A stretch of DNA of 64,000 bases from Streptomyces pristinaespiralis (lineage in GTDB: Bacteria > Actinomycetota > Actinomycetes > Streptomycetales > Streptomycetaceae): contig NZ_CP011340.1 of the NCBI RefSeq assembly GCF_001278075.1, forward strand, positions 8,243,501 to 8,307,500, in the 5' to 3' direction. Each line of letters opens with the position of its first letter. Within the stretch, counting starts at the first letter, position 1. The notes beneath the pieces are model-generated. The model was not told the DNA's origin. It was given only the letters and a program-made list of their open reading frames with translations, and searched no databases. This document shows positions 8,815 through 16,248 of this stretch, in pieces. Both the position numbers and the translations under genes were made by a program.

Positions 8815-9805
8815 TCCCCGCCCCACACCCGCCACGGGCCCCACACCCGCCACGGGCCCCGCGCCCGGCACCGGCCCCGCATCCGCACCCGGCGCCGCCC
8901 CCGTCACGGGCCCCGCGTCGGGAACCGGCCCCACCCATGCCACCGCCACCGCCACCGCCACCGCCACCGGCACCGGCACCGCACCCCGCACCGCGCCTGC
9001 CGTCGTGCCCGCCGCCGAGGGCTTCTTCACCCGTGCCGCGCCCGGCCGGCCGGGCCTCGCGCTGTTCCTCAACGCGGGCGACCCGCCGCTGGACCGGCTG
9101 CCCGACCTTGTCGCCCTCCTCGACGAGAGCGACATCGACTGCCTCGAACTGGCCGTCCCCTTCCCCGGATCCGTCACCGACGGGCCCGTCATCCGCCGCT
9201 CCGCCGACCGGGCCCTGGCCCACGGCACCGACCTCGCCGCCGTCCTCGCCGCCGTCGCCCGCGTCCGGCCCGGCCTGAAGAGACTGCGCATCGCGCTGCT
9301 CGCCGACTTCAGCCACACCGTCAAAGGCACCGCCCCCGGCGACTTCGCCGCCGCCGTGCGCGACGCCGGCTGCGACGGACTGCTGCTGCACGGCGTCCCG
9401 CCCAGGCTGCGCACCGCCCACTACGAGGCCGCCCACGACGCCGGCCTGCCGCTGGTCACCACCTGCTACGCCGTCTCCCGGCCCGACGCGGTCGCCGAGG
9501 CGGCGGCGCAGGCCACCGCCTACCTCTACCTGGTCGCCCACTACGGCCGCAGCGGCACCGCCGCGGCCCTCGACCACGACCGGCTGGCCCGGTCCGTCGC
9601 CGCACTGCGCGCCACCGCCACCGCGCCCGTCGCGGTCGGCTTCGGCGTCAGGACCCGCGCCGACACCCTGCTCCTGCAGGACCTCGGCGCGGACGCCGCC
9701 GTCGTCGGCAGCGTCGGCGTGGCCCGTATCGAACAGGCCCTGACCGAAGGCCGCGACCCCGTCGAGGAGTTCGGCTCCTTCGTGAGGGAGCTGCGCGGGC
9801 CGTGA
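8807..9805 (+). CDS. Tryptophan synthase alpha-chain-like lyase with low-complexity N-terminus (332 aa)
   Basis: This is a TrpA-type TIM barrel. TrpA splits indole-3-glycerol phosphate by retro-aldol cleavage to indole and glyceraldehyde-3-phosphate. The catalytic pair is conserved: Glu114 (LELAVPF, TrpA Glu49) and Asp125 (VTDGPVI, TrpA Asp60), so retro-aldol activity on a glycerol-phosphate adduct is plausible. No TrpB partner is nearby. The first about 65 residues are a Thr/Pro/Ala/Gly repeat (TPATGP units, then ACC-GCC codon runs at about 8940-8970) absent from normal TrpA. The true start could therefore lie further in, but ATG 8807 fits the overlap with the upstream gene. Confidence 0.83.
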   Translation: MPDPRPTPATGPTPATGPAPGTGPASAPGAAPVTGPASGTGPTHATATATATATGTGTAPRTAPAVVPAAEGFFTRAAPGRPGLALFLNAGDPPLDRLPDLVALLDESDIDCLELAVPFPGSVTDGPVIRRSADRALAHGTDLAAVLAAVARVRPGLKRLRIALLADFSHTVKGTAPGDFAAAVRDAGCDGLLLHGVPPRLRTAHYEAAHDAGLPLVTTCYAVSRPDAVAEAAAQATAYLYLVAHYGRSGTAAALDHDRLARSVAALRATATAPVAVGFGVRTRADTLLLQDLGADAAVVGSVGVARIEQALTEGRDPVEEFGSFVRELRGP

Positions 9806-9869
9806 GCGGCCCCTCGCGGCCCACCGTTGCGAAGAGCGCGGAACCACCCCGTATGAAAGGAGACCCCGC

Positions 9870-10244
9870 ATGATCGTCCGCAAGCTCGAAGAGGTCACCT
9901 GTGTCGACTGGGGCAACGGCCTCAGCCGCAGATTCCTCACCCAGGCCGACGGTGTCGGCTACACCGTCACCGACACCATCGTCCGCGCGGGCACCAAGTC
10001 CCGCCTGGAGTACCGCAACCACCTCGAGAGCTGCTACTGCATCGAGGGCAGCGGCGAGGTGATCGACAGCGACGGCGTCTCGCACCCCATCACCCCCGGC
10101 ACCCTGTACGCGCTCGACCGGCACGACGCCCACTGGCTGGTGGCGAGCCCGCACGAGGACCTGCGCCTGGTGTGCATGTTCACCCCCGCGCTGCGCGGCG
10201 ACGAGAGCCACAACCTCGACTCGCCCGAGTTCTCCCACTACTGA
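9870..10244 (+). CDS. Ectoine synthase (EctC)-like cupin without ectA/ectB (124 aa)
   Basis: The sequence is very close to EctC: it opens with MIVRKLEEV and carries YRNHLESCYCIEGSGEV and PGTLYALDRHD. The Fe-binding residues of EctC correspond to Glu59, Tyr80 and His88 here. EctC performs an intramolecular water-eliminating cyclisation of N-acetyl-diaminobutyrate. There is no ectA, ectB or ectD nearby, and the gene sits inside the pyrrole/Trp-like operon, so it probably cyclises a pathway intermediate (amide or amine to a cyclic amidine-like or heteroaromatic product). A good ribosome site (AAAGGAG) lies upstream. The stop overlaps the next ATG (TGATG). Confidence 0.88.
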   Translation: MIVRKLEEVTCVDWGNGLSRRFLTQADGVGYTVTDTIVRAGTKSRLEYRNHLESCYCIEGSGEVIDSDGVSHPITPGTLYALDRHDAHWLVASPHEDLRLVCMFTPALRGDESHNLDSPEFSHY

Positions 10245-11383
10245 TGGCCGACTTCACGAAGGACCAGCAGGCCCTGCGCGACGGCCTGGCGCCCGTGCTC
10301 GAAAAGCTCGACGAAGGGCACGTCGAGCGCGACGCGGCCGCCGAGTTCCCCCGTGAGGCATGGCGGCGGCTGGCCGGCACCGGAATCCTCGGACTGCCCT
10401 TCGACGAGCGGTACGGCGGACTCGGCCAGTCGCTGACCACCACCATGTACGTCCTGGAGGGCCTGGGGGAGGGCTGCCGCGACGCCGGACTGAACTTCTC
10501 CGCCTGCACCCACATGGTCGCGGCCGGCGTCCCGCTGCAGCGCTTCGGCTCCGACGCCCTCAAGGAGCGCCACCTGCCCGGGATCTGCACCGGTGAGCTG
10601 ATCGGCGCCCACGCCATCAGCGAACCCGACAGCGGCTCCGACGCGCTGGCGATGCGCACCCGGGCGGTACGCGACGGCGACGCCTACGTCCTGAACGGCA
10701 GCAAGGCGTTCGTCAGCAACGGGCCGGTCGCCGACGTGTTCACCGTCTACGCCCGCACCAGCGACCGTCCCGGGCCGCTGAGCATCACCGCGTTCCTCGT
10801 CGACCGCGACACCCCGGGCCTGACCCTCGGCCGGCCCCTGGCCAAAATGGGCCTGCGCACCTCGCCGCTGTGCGAGCTGTACTTCGACGACTGCCGCGTC
10901 CCGGCCGACCGGGTCGTCGGCCGGCCCGGCGGCGGGTTCCTCGTCCTGGACCATGTGATGCGCTGGGAGATCCTGTGCTCCTTCGTCATCAACGCCGGCG
11001 AGATGCAGCGCCGGGTGGACGCCTGCGTCCGCTACGCGCAGACCCGCAGCCAGTTCGGGCAGCCCATCGGCTCCTACCAGGCCGTCTCCCACAAAATCGT
11101 CGACATGGCCACCGGTGTGGAGACCTCCCGCCGCTGGCTGTACGAGACGGCGCGCAGGATGACCGCCGGCGACAACGTCACCCGCGACATCGCCATGGCC
11201 AAACTCGTCACCAGCGAGGCCAACGTCGCCTCCGCCCTGGCCGCCGTGCAGATCTTCGGCGGCAACGGCTACATGGCCGAGTTCGGCATCGAGAGCCAGC
11301 TGCGCAACGCGGTCGCCGGAACGATCTACTCCGGCACCTCCGAGACCCAGCGCAACCGCATCGCCGCCCTCCTGGGCCTTTGA
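10244..11383 (+). CDS. Acyl-CoA dehydrogenase, pyrrolyl-carrier forming type (379 aa)
   Basis: This is a flavin-dependent acyl-CoA dehydrogenase fold. In PltE/RedW/CloN3 systems such an enzyme oxidises carrier-bound proline by four electrons to pyrrole-2-carboxyl thioester. Visible features are the FAD/substrate loop SEPDSGSDA at 126-134, the RSQFG and QIFGGNGY motifs, and Glu242 (MRWEIL) at the isovaleryl-CoA-dehydrogenase-like catalytic base position. The length is canonical. I chose ATG 10244, which overlaps the cupin stop; earlier in-frame codons would add 24 poorly conserved residues. With the ligase and carrier genes it completes the pyrrole-carboxylate trio, although these are split around the Trp-like genes. 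Confidence 0.86.
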   Translation: MADFTKDQQALRDGLAPVLEKLDEGHVERDAAAEFPREAWRRLAGTGILGLPFDERYGGLGQSLTTTMYVLEGLGEGCRDAGLNFSACTHMVAAGVPLQRFGSDALKERHLPGICTGELIGAHAISEPDSGSDALAMRTRAVRDGDAYVLNGSKAFVSNGPVADVFTVYARTSDRPGPLSITAFLVDRDTPGLTLGRPLAKMGLRTSPLCELYFDDCRVPADRVVGRPGGGFLVLDHVMRWEILCSFVINAGEMQRRVDACVRYAQTRSQFGQPIGSYQAVSHKIVDMATGVETSRRWLYETARRMTAGDNVTRDIAMAKLVTSEANVASALAAVQIFGGNGYMAEFGIESQLRNAVAGTIYSGTSETQRNRIAALLGL

Positions 11384-11433
11384 ACCGACGGGCCACCGAG
11401 CCCCACCGACAACGAAGCGGATCCCCAGCTGCC

Positions 11434-12123
11434 ATGACGACCCGACTGAGCACCGGCGCCCTCGAGGCCACCGAGTTCCTCGACCACGAGACCGAGCAGG
11501 TGCGCGCCTTCGTCGCCGACGCCCTGCCGCCCGGCGCCACCACCCCGACCGAGCAGGCCGTCGCCCTCTACTACGCGGTCCGCGACACCGTCCGCTACGA
11601 GGTCTACGGCGCCGACCTGACCCGCCAGGGCCTGCGCGCCAGCACCGTGGCGGCCGGCCGCTCCGGCATGTGCCTGCACAAGTCGGTCCTCTACGCGGCC
11701 GGCCTGCGCTCGCTCGGCATCCCCGCCCGCCTCGTCCTGACCGACGTGCGCAACCACCTCGCCTCCGAGAAGCTGGTGAGCCTGCTCGGCGGCGACGTGT
11801 TCCACCAGCACTGCCTGACCTCCGTACGCCTTGAAGGCCAATGGGTGCGCGCCACACCGGTGTTCAACAAGAACCTGTGCCGGCTCTACCGGATGGCGCC
11901 CCTCGACTTCGACGGCACCGCCGACAGCGTGCACCACCCCTTCGACCTGAAGGGCCGCCGGCAGATGGAATTCCTGCGCTTCCACGGCGAGTTCGACGAC
12001 CTGCCCTACGAGGCGGTCCTGGCCGACCTGCGCGCCGCGCACCCCGGCCTGTTCGGCGCCGGCGACGACCGCTTCACGGCCGGATCCCTGGAGCACGACG
12101 CCGGCCGGACGGCGGCCGCCTGA
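11434..12123 (+). CDS. Transglutaminase-like superfamily protein (229 aa)
   Basis: The protein has the papain-like transglutaminase core: Cys80 in GRSGMCLHKS followed by AGLRSLGIPAR, and His126 in HQHCLTSV. The usual Asp of the third motif (vDpT) is replaced: the segment reads WVRATPVFN with Ala140, so the triad is incomplete or reorganised. In natural-product pathways such as andrimid, TGase-like enzymes make amide bonds from carrier-bound acyl groups. Here acyl transfer from the pyrrolyl carrier to an amine is a reasonable guess, not shown. It is separated by 50 bp from the dehydrogenase gene and overlaps the trpF-like gene (TGATG). Confidence 0.75.
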   Translation: MTTRLSTGALEATEFLDHETEQVRAFVADALPPGATTPTEQAVALYYAVRDTVRYEVYGADLTRQGLRASTVAAGRSGMCLHKSVLYAAGLRSLGIPARLVLTDVRNHLASEKLVSLLGGDVFHQHCLTSVRLEGQWVRATPVFNKNLCRLYRMAPLDFDGTADSVHHPFDLKGRRQMEFLRFHGEFDDLPYEAVLADLRAAHPGLFGAGDDRFTAGSLEHDAGRTAAA

Positions 12124-12788
12124 TGCTGGTCAAGATCTGCGGCGCCACCACCACGGCGGAGGTCGACGCCGTCGCCGCCTCCGGTGCCGACCTGATCGGC
12201 CTGTGGCACCACGTCCCGGGCGGCCGCGCCGACCTGACGCTCGATCAGCTCACCGTGCTCTCCGCCCGAGCCCTCGGCGCGGGCCTCGAGCCCGTCCTGG
12301 TCACCTTCTCCGCCGACCCCGGCGTGCTGGCGACGGCCGTGCGGGCGGCGAAGGTGCCCTGGGTCCAACTGCACGGCTTCCAGCCCCCGGGCGTGCTGCG
12401 CGCCCTGCGCGCGCAGTGCCCCGACGGCCTGAAGATCGCCAAGGTGCTGCACGTGCGCGACGACACCTGCCTGGAGGGCCGGCTCACCGGCGCCTACGAG
12501 CGGGCCGGGGCCGACTGCTTCCTCTTCGACGCCGTCACGGGCGACGGCCGCATCGGCTCCACCGCCCAGCGCCTGGACGACACCACCGTCACGAAGCTGG
12601 CGGACGCCACCACCCTGCCGTTCCTCCTCGCCGGCGGCCTCGGCCCCGCGGGCCACGGCGACTTCCCCGCCACCTCGGCCCACCCCCGCTTCCTCGGCAT
12701 CGACGTCGACTCCGCCGCCCGCGGCGACGACGGCCTCCTCGACAAGAATCGCGCCCAGGCCGTCACCCGCGCCTGGCGCACCACCTGA
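12123..12788 (+). CDS. Phosphoribosylanthranilate isomerase-like protein (TrpF family, 221 aa)
   Basis: This is a TIM-barrel protein of the TrpF family, which converts an N-phosphoribosyl amine to the 1-deoxyribulose isomer by Amadori rearrangement. Catalytic residues are conserved: Cys6 (VKICG) and Asp136 (FLFDAV), with VQLHG at 81-85, LLAGGLGP near 173 and GIDVDS near 197. Chemistry on a phosphoribosylamine is therefore likely. With the TrpD-like and TrpA-like proteins it covers three of the five steps from anthranilate to tryptophan, without TrpC and TrpB. It is the last gene of the operon, followed by a strong hairpin. Confidence 0.86.
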   Translation: MLVKICGATTTAEVDAVAASGADLIGLWHHVPGGRADLTLDQLTVLSARALGAGLEPVLVTFSADPGVLATAVRAAKVPWVQLHGFQPPGVLRALRAQCPDGLKIAKVLHVRDDTCLEGRLTGAYERAGADCFLFDAVTGDGRIGSTAQRLDDTTVTKLADATTLPFLLAGGLGPAGHGDFPATSAHPRFLGIDVDSAARGDDGLLDKNRAQAVTRAWRTT

Positions 12789-12801
12789 CCCCCGCACACG
12801 A

Positions 12802-12841
12802 CGGCGGCCGGCCCCCGGGCATCCAGGGGGACCGGCCGCCG
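12802..12841. terminator. Strong bidirectional terminator closing the Trp-like operon
   Basis: The arm CGGCGGCCGGCCCCC (12802-12816) pairs with GGGGGACCGGCCGCCG (12826-12841), with one bulged A and a 9-nt loop. It lies between the convergent trpF-like and membrane-protein genes and can serve both. Confidence 0.85.
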
Positions 12842-12860
12842 CCGCGCGTGTGCGCGGCCG

Positions 12861-13439
12861 TCAGGAACGCCCGCCGCGCGGCGCGGTGCGCCGGCCGCGG
12901 GAGGTGCGACCCCACGGCTTGTAGACGGACACCACCGCCGCGACGGTCAGCAGCGCGAACAGCACCGGCACGCTCCACAGCAGGAAGTCCGCCGGCCAGC
13001 CCGGCTCCGGCGGCGCGCCGCCCGCCGTCGCGGTGTTGTCGGTGGCCTTCATGACGATCGGGTGGATCACGAACCACGCGAAGATCGTCATGAACAGGGT
13101 GATCACCCACTTGGCGATGATCCACCAGTGCAGCAGCAGGCCCCACTTGGTGCCGCAGGACAGCAGAATGCCGGACAGCGCAGCGGTGATGCTGAACACC
13201 GTGACGCAGGTGTCGTCGAAGACGTACATCGCGTAGTAGACGCCCTTGGCGACCGCGGCGTCCTCGGTGGTGTACCCCATGACGGCCAGCACGGCCATCG
13301 CCAGGGACAGGCCCACCCAGCCGACCGAGGTGACGACGTGGACGGCGAGCGTCAGCCTGCGCGCCCTGCGGGAGAGTTCGAACTTCTTCTTGGTCCTGCC
13401 TCGCGTGGTGGGGGACTGGCTTACGGCGGTGGCGGACAA
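12861..13439 (-). CDS. Integral membrane protein of unknown function (192 aa)
   Basis: The product has about four predicted transmembrane helices: VHVVTSVGWVGLSLAMAVLAV, the YAMYVFDDTCVTVFSIT segment, the WWIIAKWVITLFMTIFAWFV helix, and FLLWSVPVLFALLTVAAVVS near the C-terminus. A basic tail follows, which suggests a cytosolic end. The overall look resembles the DUF2269-type membrane proteins, but I cannot assign a function. The start is a TTG at 13439 with GAAAGG eight bases upstream; no ATG or GTG fits. The gene shares a 325-bp upstream region, holding heptad repeats, with the divergent NmrA-like gene. Confidence 0.72.
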   Translation of the reverse strand: MSATAVSQSPTTRGRTKKKFELSRRARRLTLAVHVVTSVGWVGLSLAMAVLAVMGYTTEDAAVAKGVYYAMYVFDDTCVTVFSITAALSGILLSCGTKWGLLLHWWIIAKWVITLFMTIFAWFVIHPIVMKATDNTATAGGAPPEPGWPADFLLWSVPVLFALLTVAAVVSVYKPWGRTSRGRRTAPRGGRS

Positions 13440-13615
13440 GGCGGCGACCTTTCGTGGGGGACGAGGGAACACAGAAAAAAGGGGGGGTGGCGTGGTCCGG
13501 CAGTCGAAAGCCCCGCGAAAGCCCCGCAGCCACCCGGCGGCCGGCCGTGCCCGGGCGCCCCGGCGCGCACGGGCACGCAGGCGAGGCCCTCCGCCGGGAG
13601 CATCCCCGCCGCCGC

Positions 13616-13633
13616 TCGAGAACGGCTCGAGCG
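13616..13633. promoter_or_regulatory. Heptad repeat pair resembling a SARP activator site
   Basis: TCGAGAA (13616) and TCGAGCG (13627) are exactly 11 bp apart, as in binding sites of Streptomyces antibiotic regulatory proteins (TCGAGxx direct repeats). The pair also forms an 11-bp inverted repeat (13610-13620 with 13626-13636), so it reads on both strands and could serve the + operon at 13765 or the - gene at 13439. Beyond this site, the 13440-13764 intergenic stretch shows only GC-rich sequence. Confidence 0.5.
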
Positions 13634-13764
13634 GCGCTCCCGCCCGCCCGGCCCGGATCGCGTTCCAGCCAGTCTCCGGGGACCCTCCAGCCGGTCTGTT
13701 CAGCCTTGCACCACCAAGGTCCGAGGAGTCTCGGGGAAGCCGAGACCGACAGGGTGGAGCAGGC

Positions 13765-14625
13765 GTGACAGTTCTGGTGACAGGAGCGACAGGATCCGTC
13801 GGCCGGCATGTGGTCGACCACCTCGTGGCGGCGGGGGCGCAGGTGCGTGCCCTGACCCGCACCCCGGCCACGGCCGGGCTCCCCGACGGCGTCGAGGTGT
13901 TCGAGGGCGACCTCGAGCAGCCGCAGACGCTGCGGGCCGCCCTGACCGGCGTGGAGCGCCTCTACCTCTTCCCGGTCCCTCAGACCGCACGGGAGGTCGT
14001 CGCCCTCGCCAAGGAGGCCGGAGTGCGGCGCATCGTGGTGCTCTCCTCGTCGTCCGTGCTCGACACCTCCGGCGACAACCACAGCGGTGAGCACCACCGG
14101 ACCGTGGAGCGCGCCGTCGAGGAGTCCGGCATCGAGTGGACCTTCGTCCGCCCCGACGAGTTCGCCACCAACCTGCTGTGGAAATGGGGCCACTCCATCC
14201 GCACCGAGGGCGTCGTGCGCACCCCCTACGGCGGCGCGCCGCGCGTCCTGATCCACGAGGCCGACGTCGCCGCGGTGGCCGCCACCGCGCTCGTCGAGGA
14301 CGGCCACGCCGGACAGGCGTACGTGCTGACCGGCCCGCAGGCCATCACCCAGGTGGACCAGGTGAAGGCGATCGCCGACGCCATCGGCACCGAGGTCGCC
14401 TTCGAGGAGATCACCCCCGACCAGGCGCGTGAGCAGATGGGCCACTTCATGCCGCCGCCGGTCGTCGAGATGATCCTCGGCTACCTCGCCGACGCCATGG
14501 ACAACCCGCCCGTGCCGCTGGACACCGTCGAGCGGATCACCGGCCGCCCGGCCCGCACCTTCGCCCGGTGGGCCGCGGACCACGCCGCCGACTTCGCCCC
14601 CCAGCGCGAGACGGTGGCGGCGTGA
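13765..14625 (+). CDS. NmrA-like NAD(P)-binding oxidoreductase (286 aa)
   Basis: This is an atypical short-chain dehydrogenase with an N-terminal Rossmann motif (LVTGATGSVG) and the NmrA-type core (RTPATAGLPDGVEVFEGDL, then VVLSSSSV). The classical Tyr-Lys catalytic pair is not evident, so it may be a reductase acting on a quinone-like substrate or an NAD(P)H sensor. GTG 13765 has GGAG five bases upstream. It overlaps the downstream oxidoreductase by 4 nt (GTGA). It is a paralogue of the NmrA-like protein at 25706-26563. The heptad repeat upstream suggests co-regulation with the polyketide tailoring genes. Confidence 0.82.
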   Translation: MTVLVTGATGSVGRHVVDHLVAAGAQVRALTRTPATAGLPDGVEVFEGDLEQPQTLRAALTGVERLYLFPVPQTAREVVALAKEAGVRRIVVLSSSSVLDTSGDNHSGEHHRTVERAVEESGIEWTFVRPDEFATNLLWKWGHSIRTEGVVRTPYGGAPRVLIHEADVAAVAATALVEDGHAGQAYVLTGPQAITQVDQVKAIADAIGTEVAFEEITPDQAREQMGHFMPPPVVEMILGYLADAMDNPPVPLDTVERITGRPARTFARWAADHAADFAPQRETVAA

Positions 14626-15713
14626 GCGTCGACACCGGCACGGCCGCAGGCCGCGGGACCGCCCCCGCCGCCCCCGCCGCGCCCGCCGCCGGCGGCGCGA
14701 CGGCCCACGTCCATGTGCGGCTCACCGGCAGCGGCCGCCCCGAGGACCACATCGTCGCCGGCCACGGCACACGGCCCACCGCGGGCCGCGGCAAGGTCGT
14801 CGTGCGCGTCGAGGCCGCCGGCGTGTCCTTCGCCGAGGTGCAGATGCTCCAGCACCTGCACCCCTTCCCGCCCAAGTTCCCCTTCGTGCCCGGCTACGAC
14901 CTGGTGGGCCGCGTCGTGGAGACCGGCGAGGGCGTCACCGGCTGGAACACCGGCGACCGCGTCGCCGCGATGCCCCGCCACGGCGCCTGGCAGACGTACG
15001 TCGAGGTGCCCGCCGCCGCGCTCGCCGCGGTGCCCGAGCACCTGGACGCGGCCGTCGCCGTCTCCCTGATCACCAACGGTGTGACGGCCTACCAGATGCT
15101 GCACCGGCAGACCCGGCTCGCCGCCGGCTCCACCGTGCTCGTGCACGGCGCCAGCGGCGGCGTGGGCACCCTGCTCACCCAGCTCGCCGTCCACGCGCAG
15201 CTGCGCGTCATCGGCACCGCCTCACCCGCCAAGCACCCGGCGGTGCGCGCGCTGGGCGCGGAACCCCTCGACTACCGCACCGAGGACCTGCCCGCCGCCG
15301 TACGGGAACTGGCACCCGACGGCGTCGACGCCGTCTTCGACCACATCGGCGGACGCGGCCTGGACGCCGGCTGGGCCATGCTCGCCGACGGCGGCACCCT
15401 CGTCTCGTTCGACTCCTCCGTGGCCGGCTACCGGCCCGGTCAGTGGTTCAGGCCGCACGTGCCCGCACTGCGCCGCACCGCCGCCCGCTGGATCGCGGCC
15501 AAGCTCCGCCTCACCCGCGGCCGCCGCCAGAGCATGTACTACGTCAAACCCGGCGACGACTTCCGGGCCGACCTCGCCGCGCTGTACCGGCTGGTCGACG
15601 AGGGCGTCCTGCGCCCCGAGATCGCCGGCCGCCATCCGCTGACCGAGGCCCCGGCCGCGGTCCGCGCCCTGCTGGACGGCGCCACCGTCGGCAAGCACGT
15701 CCTGATCCCCTGA
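14622..15713 (+). CDS. Zinc-independent quinone oxidoreductase/medium-chain reductase (363 aa)
   Basis: This is an MDR-superfamily NADPH-dependent reductase. It has the family pattern KFPFVPGYDLVGRVV, GDRVAAMPRHG, and the nucleotide-binding VHGASGGVG followed by LRVIGTASPAKH. It lacks the catalytic zinc ligands of alcohol dehydrogenases, fitting a quinone or enone reductase. The first about 25 residues are an Ala/Pro-rich run of low complexity. The GTG start overlaps the upstream stop as GTGA, and the SnoaL-like gene follows 18 bp later. Enoyl reduction of an aromatic polyketide or quinone is likely; the exact substrate is unknown. Confidence 0.85.
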   Translation: MSVDTGTAAGRGTAPAAPAAPAAGGATAHVHVRLTGSGRPEDHIVAGHGTRPTAGRGKVVVRVEAAGVSFAEVQMLQHLHPFPPKFPFVPGYDLVGRVVETGEGVTGWNTGDRVAAMPRHGAWQTYVEVPAAALAAVPEHLDAAVAVSLITNGVTAYQMLHRQTRLAAGSTVLVHGASGGVGTLLTQLAVHAQLRVIGTASPAKHPAVRALGAEPLDYRTEDLPAAVRELAPDGVDAVFDHIGGRGLDAGWAMLADGGTLVSFDSSVAGYRPGQWFRPHVPALRRTAARWIAAKLRLTRGRRQSMYYVKPGDDFRADLAALYRLVDEGVLRPEIAGRHPLTEAPAAVRALLDGATVGKHVLIP

Positions 15714-15731
15714 CACCCGGTAAGGAACACC

Positions 15732-16184
15732 ATGACCGCAACACTCGCCGAGCAGCCCGCCGTCACCGTCCAGGAGCGCAACAAGCAGATCGCGCTGGAC
15801 TGCGCCGCCGCCTGGAACCGCTGGGACCTGGACGGGATCTTCACGCACTGGTCGCCGGACATCAAGCACTTCTCCGAGGACCGCCCGGTCGACTCCGAGA
15901 TCATGAAGGCCGCGATGCGCGGCGGACTCGCCGCCTTCCCGGACCTGCACCTGGACGTCAGGAGCGCCGTCTCCGAAGGCGACCGCGTCATCCTGCGGAT
16001 CACCGTGACCGCCACCCACCGGGGCGACTTCTTCGGCAAGGCCGCGACCGGCAAGAAGGTCACCTGGTTCATGCTCGAGGAGCTGCGCTTCGACGACGCC
16101 GGAAAGATCATCGAGCACTACGACGTCTTCAACTACCTGCCGATGCTCAAGGAGCTGGGCTTCGTCGCCGCCGACGTCATGTGA
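15732..16184 (+). CDS. SnoaL-like/NTF2-fold protein (150 aa)
   Basis: The protein is a small cone-shaped NTF2-like fold of the SnoaL/ester-cyclase group, whose members cyclise or hydroxylate aromatic polyketides. Typical features are NKQIALDCAAAWNRWDLDG, a central acidic SVSEGDRVILRITV strand, and the FMLEELRFDDAGKIIEHYD ending. The start has AAGGA upstream. It closes the NmrA-MDR-SnoaL operon ahead of a hairpin terminator. A similar NmrA plus SnoaL combination occurs at 25.7-27.0 kb, which suggests two parallel tailoring modules. Confidence 0.8.
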   Translation: MTATLAEQPAVTVQERNKQIALDCAAAWNRWDLDGIFTHWSPDIKHFSEDRPVDSEIMKAAMRGGLAAFPDLHLDVRSAVSEGDRVILRITVTATHRGDFFGKAATGKKVTWFMLEELRFDDAGKIIEHYDVFNYLPMLKELGFVAADVM

Positions 16185-16203
16185 GACCCGGCGCCACCGC
16201 CCA

Positions 16204-16233
16204 GGGCCCGGACCGCCGACACGGTCCGGGCCC
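16204..16233. terminator. Perfect 12-bp hairpin terminator, copy 1
   Basis: GGGCCCGGACCG (16204-16215) and CGGTCCGGGCCC (16222-16233) form a perfect stem with loop CCGACA between the convergent SnoaL-like and HAD genes. The same hairpin recurs at 24789-24818 with one loop change. Confidence 0.88.
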
Positions 16234-16248
16234 GGCCCGGGTCCCGGC

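Noticed and set aside
9870..10244. Calling this gene ectC of ectoine synthesis
   Set aside because: No ectA/ectB/ectD next to it and it overlaps the operon genes; only the fold and cyclase chemistry are supported.
7774..12788. Reading the region as a primary tryptophan operon
   Set aside because: No trpC, trpB, trpE or trpG; the anthranilate site of the TrpD homologue is altered, and the genes are mixed with secondary-metabolism functions.
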